From NCBI GenBank assembly GCA_036961355.1, contig JBALVL010000002.1, forward strand, positions 124,001 through 188,000: a DNA stretch of 64,000 nucleotides, in the 5' to 3' direction. A program made the translations under genes and the position numbers. Below, one piece after another: positions 62,165 to 64,000 of this stretch. The DNA comes from Motiliproteus sp036961355. Lineage in GTDB: Bacteria > Pseudomonadota > Gammaproteobacteria > Pseudomonadales > Balneatricaceae. The notes under the pieces were generated by a model. It made no database searches and was not told where the DNA came from. It worked only from the letters and a program-made list of their open reading frames with translations. The first letter of the stretch is position 1, and each line of letters starts with the position of its first letter.

Positions 62165-64000
62165 ATGCGTATTATCAATATTGGTTTTAAACAAAAATTA
62201 TTGCTGGCTGTCGTTTTCACGTTGATCGGGTTTTCTGTGTTGGCGACACTGTCCATCACTTCGCTCAATTCACTGGTCGCAGCTTCAGACGATGTAGACA
62301 GGCTTAATCAACAGCAAGCACATCTGTTTCGTCTGAAGTTGGACATGATGGAGCAGATTAGTCACTTGGCCACCGGAAATGGTGATGTCGCAGCTGAGCT
62401 AGATCAATTTTATCAAACCCACCAGCCAATCGTTTCATCGGGTGGTGCGGCCGGCTTAGCGGATGATTCCCTGCAACTATTGTTATCGGAGTGGGTTGAA
62501 ACCCGGAAACACTGGTTGGCGGCCACCGATGTACTGGGGCATGACTCCAGTAGCGGTTTAAGAGGGGAGATGAATACTTCAATGACGGCGCTGGGGGACG
62601 GTTTATTTGCCGCCATGCGCGAACGTTTCCAGGTGATTCAAGAGTCGCTTGACCGGCTGATAGACAATCAGGATGAGCCGAGTTTTGTCGACGTAAAAGC
62701 GGCATTGGAACACTTTTATGCCCTTGTCTTAGAGCAGAATTTCGAAGAATTCTTTGACCCAAAAGTCGCTGCTGTGCGTACACCACTGGATTTGTTCGGA
62801 GCGCAACTTATTGATTTGGCAAAATATGATCGTATTGCGGTAAATAATCTAGAGCAGATTCTGAGTATTATCAGCACTCGATCGGAGCAGCAGAATAGCC
62901 TGTTACATCAGGCCCGAGTGGCCGCGATTAGCGCCAGTGATACGGCGAGTATGAAGATCCTGATCAGCTGTTTGCTGATCGCCGCAGTAGTTTTGGGGTT
63001 GTTACTGATCGCTCATCGGCAAGCTAGCCGCACCTTGCATCAGGCTGTGACTTCACTGGTTAAAATTTCTGAAGGCGATCTGACGCAACGGCTAGCTGTT
63101 GACCTGCGCCGTAATGATGAATTTGATCAGGTCGGTCTGGCGGTTAATCAATTGACGGAAACCCTTTCAGAGGTGCTTTCGCAAGTGATAAACGGTAGTG
63201 CCGAGCTCCAAACCATGTCCGGTGAACTGACTTCGACGATAGATAAGATGGTGACCGGTAGCGAGCTAACCAACCAACAAACCGAAATGGCCGCAACGGC
63301 GATCGAACAGATCAGTGCAACGGTCAATGATATGGCGGGTGCGACAGAAGAGTCGCATCAACAGTCGCTTGAAGCCGGTGATGTTGCTGAAAGCGGCGGT
63401 GTTGTCATCAATAATGCACTGGCAACGATGGTGACCTTGGCTCAAGTGTTTGAGGATCTAGACCAGCGTGGCATCGCTCTTAACAATGCCTCCGCAAGAG
63501 TTGATGATGTGACCGATATGATTAACGGCCTGGCTTCCCAAACTAACTTATTGGCATTAAATGCTGCTATCGAAGCCGCCCGCGCAGGAGAAGCGGGTCG
63601 GGGATTTTCAGTGGTCGCCGATGAGGTTCGTAGGTTGGCAGAAAAAACAGTGGGCGCAACCTCTGAGATAGATAGCATCATCAGCGATATGCAGCAGCAA
63701 TTACAGGGGCTCATGGCCGCAATGGCTGCTGGGGCTAACAACGTGCTGCAAAGTCGAGAACTTGGAGACAGTGCTGCTGGCGTTGTTGAGCAGATCAAAT
63801 CTCTGGTCAATCTGACGACTGATCGTAGCAGTCAACTGTCGGTCAGTATCGAAGAGATTGCTCAAACCAGTGTGTCGATCAGCGAGAACATGGTCGATGT
63901 CACCGACGGAACTCAAAAAGGCAACCAGTTAGGGCGTGAAATCCTAGTTTTCGCAGGCGACGTAGCCAACCTGGCTGCACAGCAGCAGAGCATGACTGAG
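62165..64000 (+). CDS. methyl-accepting chemotaxis protein, 3' end beyond window
   Basis: Translation from ATG 62165 (AAGGAA upstream) is open to the window end, 612 residues. It starts with a cytoplasmic RIINIGFKQK, a first membrane helix (LLLAVVFTLIGFSVLATLSI), a helical periplasmic sensor of about 240 residues, a second helix (ILISCLLIAAVVLGLLLIAH), HAMP, and a signalling domain with the hairpin tip LASQTNLLALNAAIEAARAG. It is about 190 bp downstream of cuyZ copy 2, the same arrangement as the broken receptor after copy 1. The sensor ligand may be a sulfonate; this is inference. Confidence 0.92.
   Translation, partial: MRIINIGFKQKLLLAVVFTLIGFSVLATLSITSLNSLVAASDDVDRLNQQQAHLFRLKLDMMEQISHLATGNGDVAAELDQFYQTHQPIVSSGGAAGLADDSLQLLLSEWVETRKHWLAATDVLGHDSSSGLRGEMNTSMTALGDGLFAAMRERFQVIQESLDRLIDNQDEPSFVDVKAALEHFYALVLEQNFEEFFDPKVAAVRTPLDLFGAQLIDLAKYDRIAVNNLEQILSIISTRSEQQNSLLHQARVAAISASDTASMKILISCLLIAAVVLGLLLIAHRQASRTLHQAVTSLVKISEGDLTQRLAVDLRRNDEFDQVGLAVNQLTETLSEVLSQVINGSAELQTMSGELTSTIDKMVTGSELTNQQTEMAATAIEQISATVNDMAGATEESHQQSLEAGDVAESGGVVINNALATMVTLAQVFEDLDQRGIALNNASARVDDVTDMINGLASQTNLLALNAAIEAARAGEAGRGFSVVADEVRRLAEKTVGATSEIDSIISDMQQQLQGLMAAMAAGANNVLQSRELGDSAAGVVEQIKSLVNLTTDRSSQLSVSIEEIAQTSVSISENMVDVTDGTQKGNQLGREILVFAGDVANLAAQQQSMTE

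Noticed and set aside
1..64000. tRNA, rRNA, CRISPR arrays, prophage or plasmid replication genes
   Set aside because: No cloverleaf, repeat-spacer series or diagnostic genes were seen on either strand.

Overview
The window looks like chromosomal DNA from a marine gammaproteobacterium, probably an Oceanospirillales-type heterotroph (Marinobacterium/Neptuniibacter/Amphritea-like). This is inferred from gene content: many TRAP transporters, chemoreceptors, a proton-translocating transhydrogenase and dense organosulfonate catabolism. There is no rRNA or other marker to fix the taxon.

Most of the window is a sulfonate-degradation island. After the 5' part of gltB (minus strand, 1-3992), region A (4.7-13.2 kb) holds an IclR regulator, an MmsA-type aldehyde dehydrogenase, two iron-containing alcohol dehydrogenases and a TRAP transporter. 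It is arranged around a divergent control region with repeated GTATAATGA boxes, and its substrate is unknown. Region B (13.4-26.1 kb) is a cysteate-centred cluster: two L-cysteate sulfo-lyase genes (cuyA, 95% identical proteins), a histidinol-dehydrogenase-like enzyme, a DegT-type aminotransferase, an Asp/Glu-type racemase, a second TRAP transporter with a universal stress protein, a LysR regulator, RidA and the exporter CuyZ. Region C (26.3-33.9 kb) is patchy: a frameshifted chemoreceptor, a cuyZ tail fragment, IS3-type remnants, malic enzyme and a methyltransferase.

Region D (33.9-40.5 kb) handles the released sulfite: a SorT-like molybdenum sulfite dehydrogenase with a diheme cytochrome c, a thioredoxin-like protein, and a leftward gntR-sulP-AEC transporter unit. 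Region E (40.6-47.6 kb) encodes sulfolactate use: suyAB lyase, the tripartite transporter slcHFG, and slcC and comC, which interconvert sulfolactate enantiomers through sulfopyruvate. Region F (47.7-56.0 kb) encodes use of 2,3-dihydroxypropane-1-sulfonate (DHPS): a LacI-type regulator with two perfect tandem operators, TRAP transporter hpsKLM and dehydrogenases hpsNOP. Region G (56.2-64.0 kb) has pntAB, a second GntR regulator, a second cuyZ and a second chemoreceptor, cut by the window end.

Together the genes give this scheme. DHPS is epimerised by HpsO/HpsP and oxidised by HpsN to sulfolactate. SlcC/ComC move sulfolactate to the enantiomer used by SuyAB, giving pyruvate and sulfite. Cysteate is cleaved by CuyA to pyruvate, ammonium and sulfite, with RidA clearing 2-aminoacrylate. 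Sulfite is oxidised by SorT-like enzyme or exported by CuyZ. The most interesting inference is that the HisD-like enzyme in region B oxidises an amino-alcohol sulfonate (cysteinolate) to cysteate, which the racemase then makes available to CuyA. Shared operator palindromes link distant parts of the island: a 36-bp box before both cuyA genes, and a GTCTT-N4-AAGAC box before suyAB and in degenerate form before cuyZ2.
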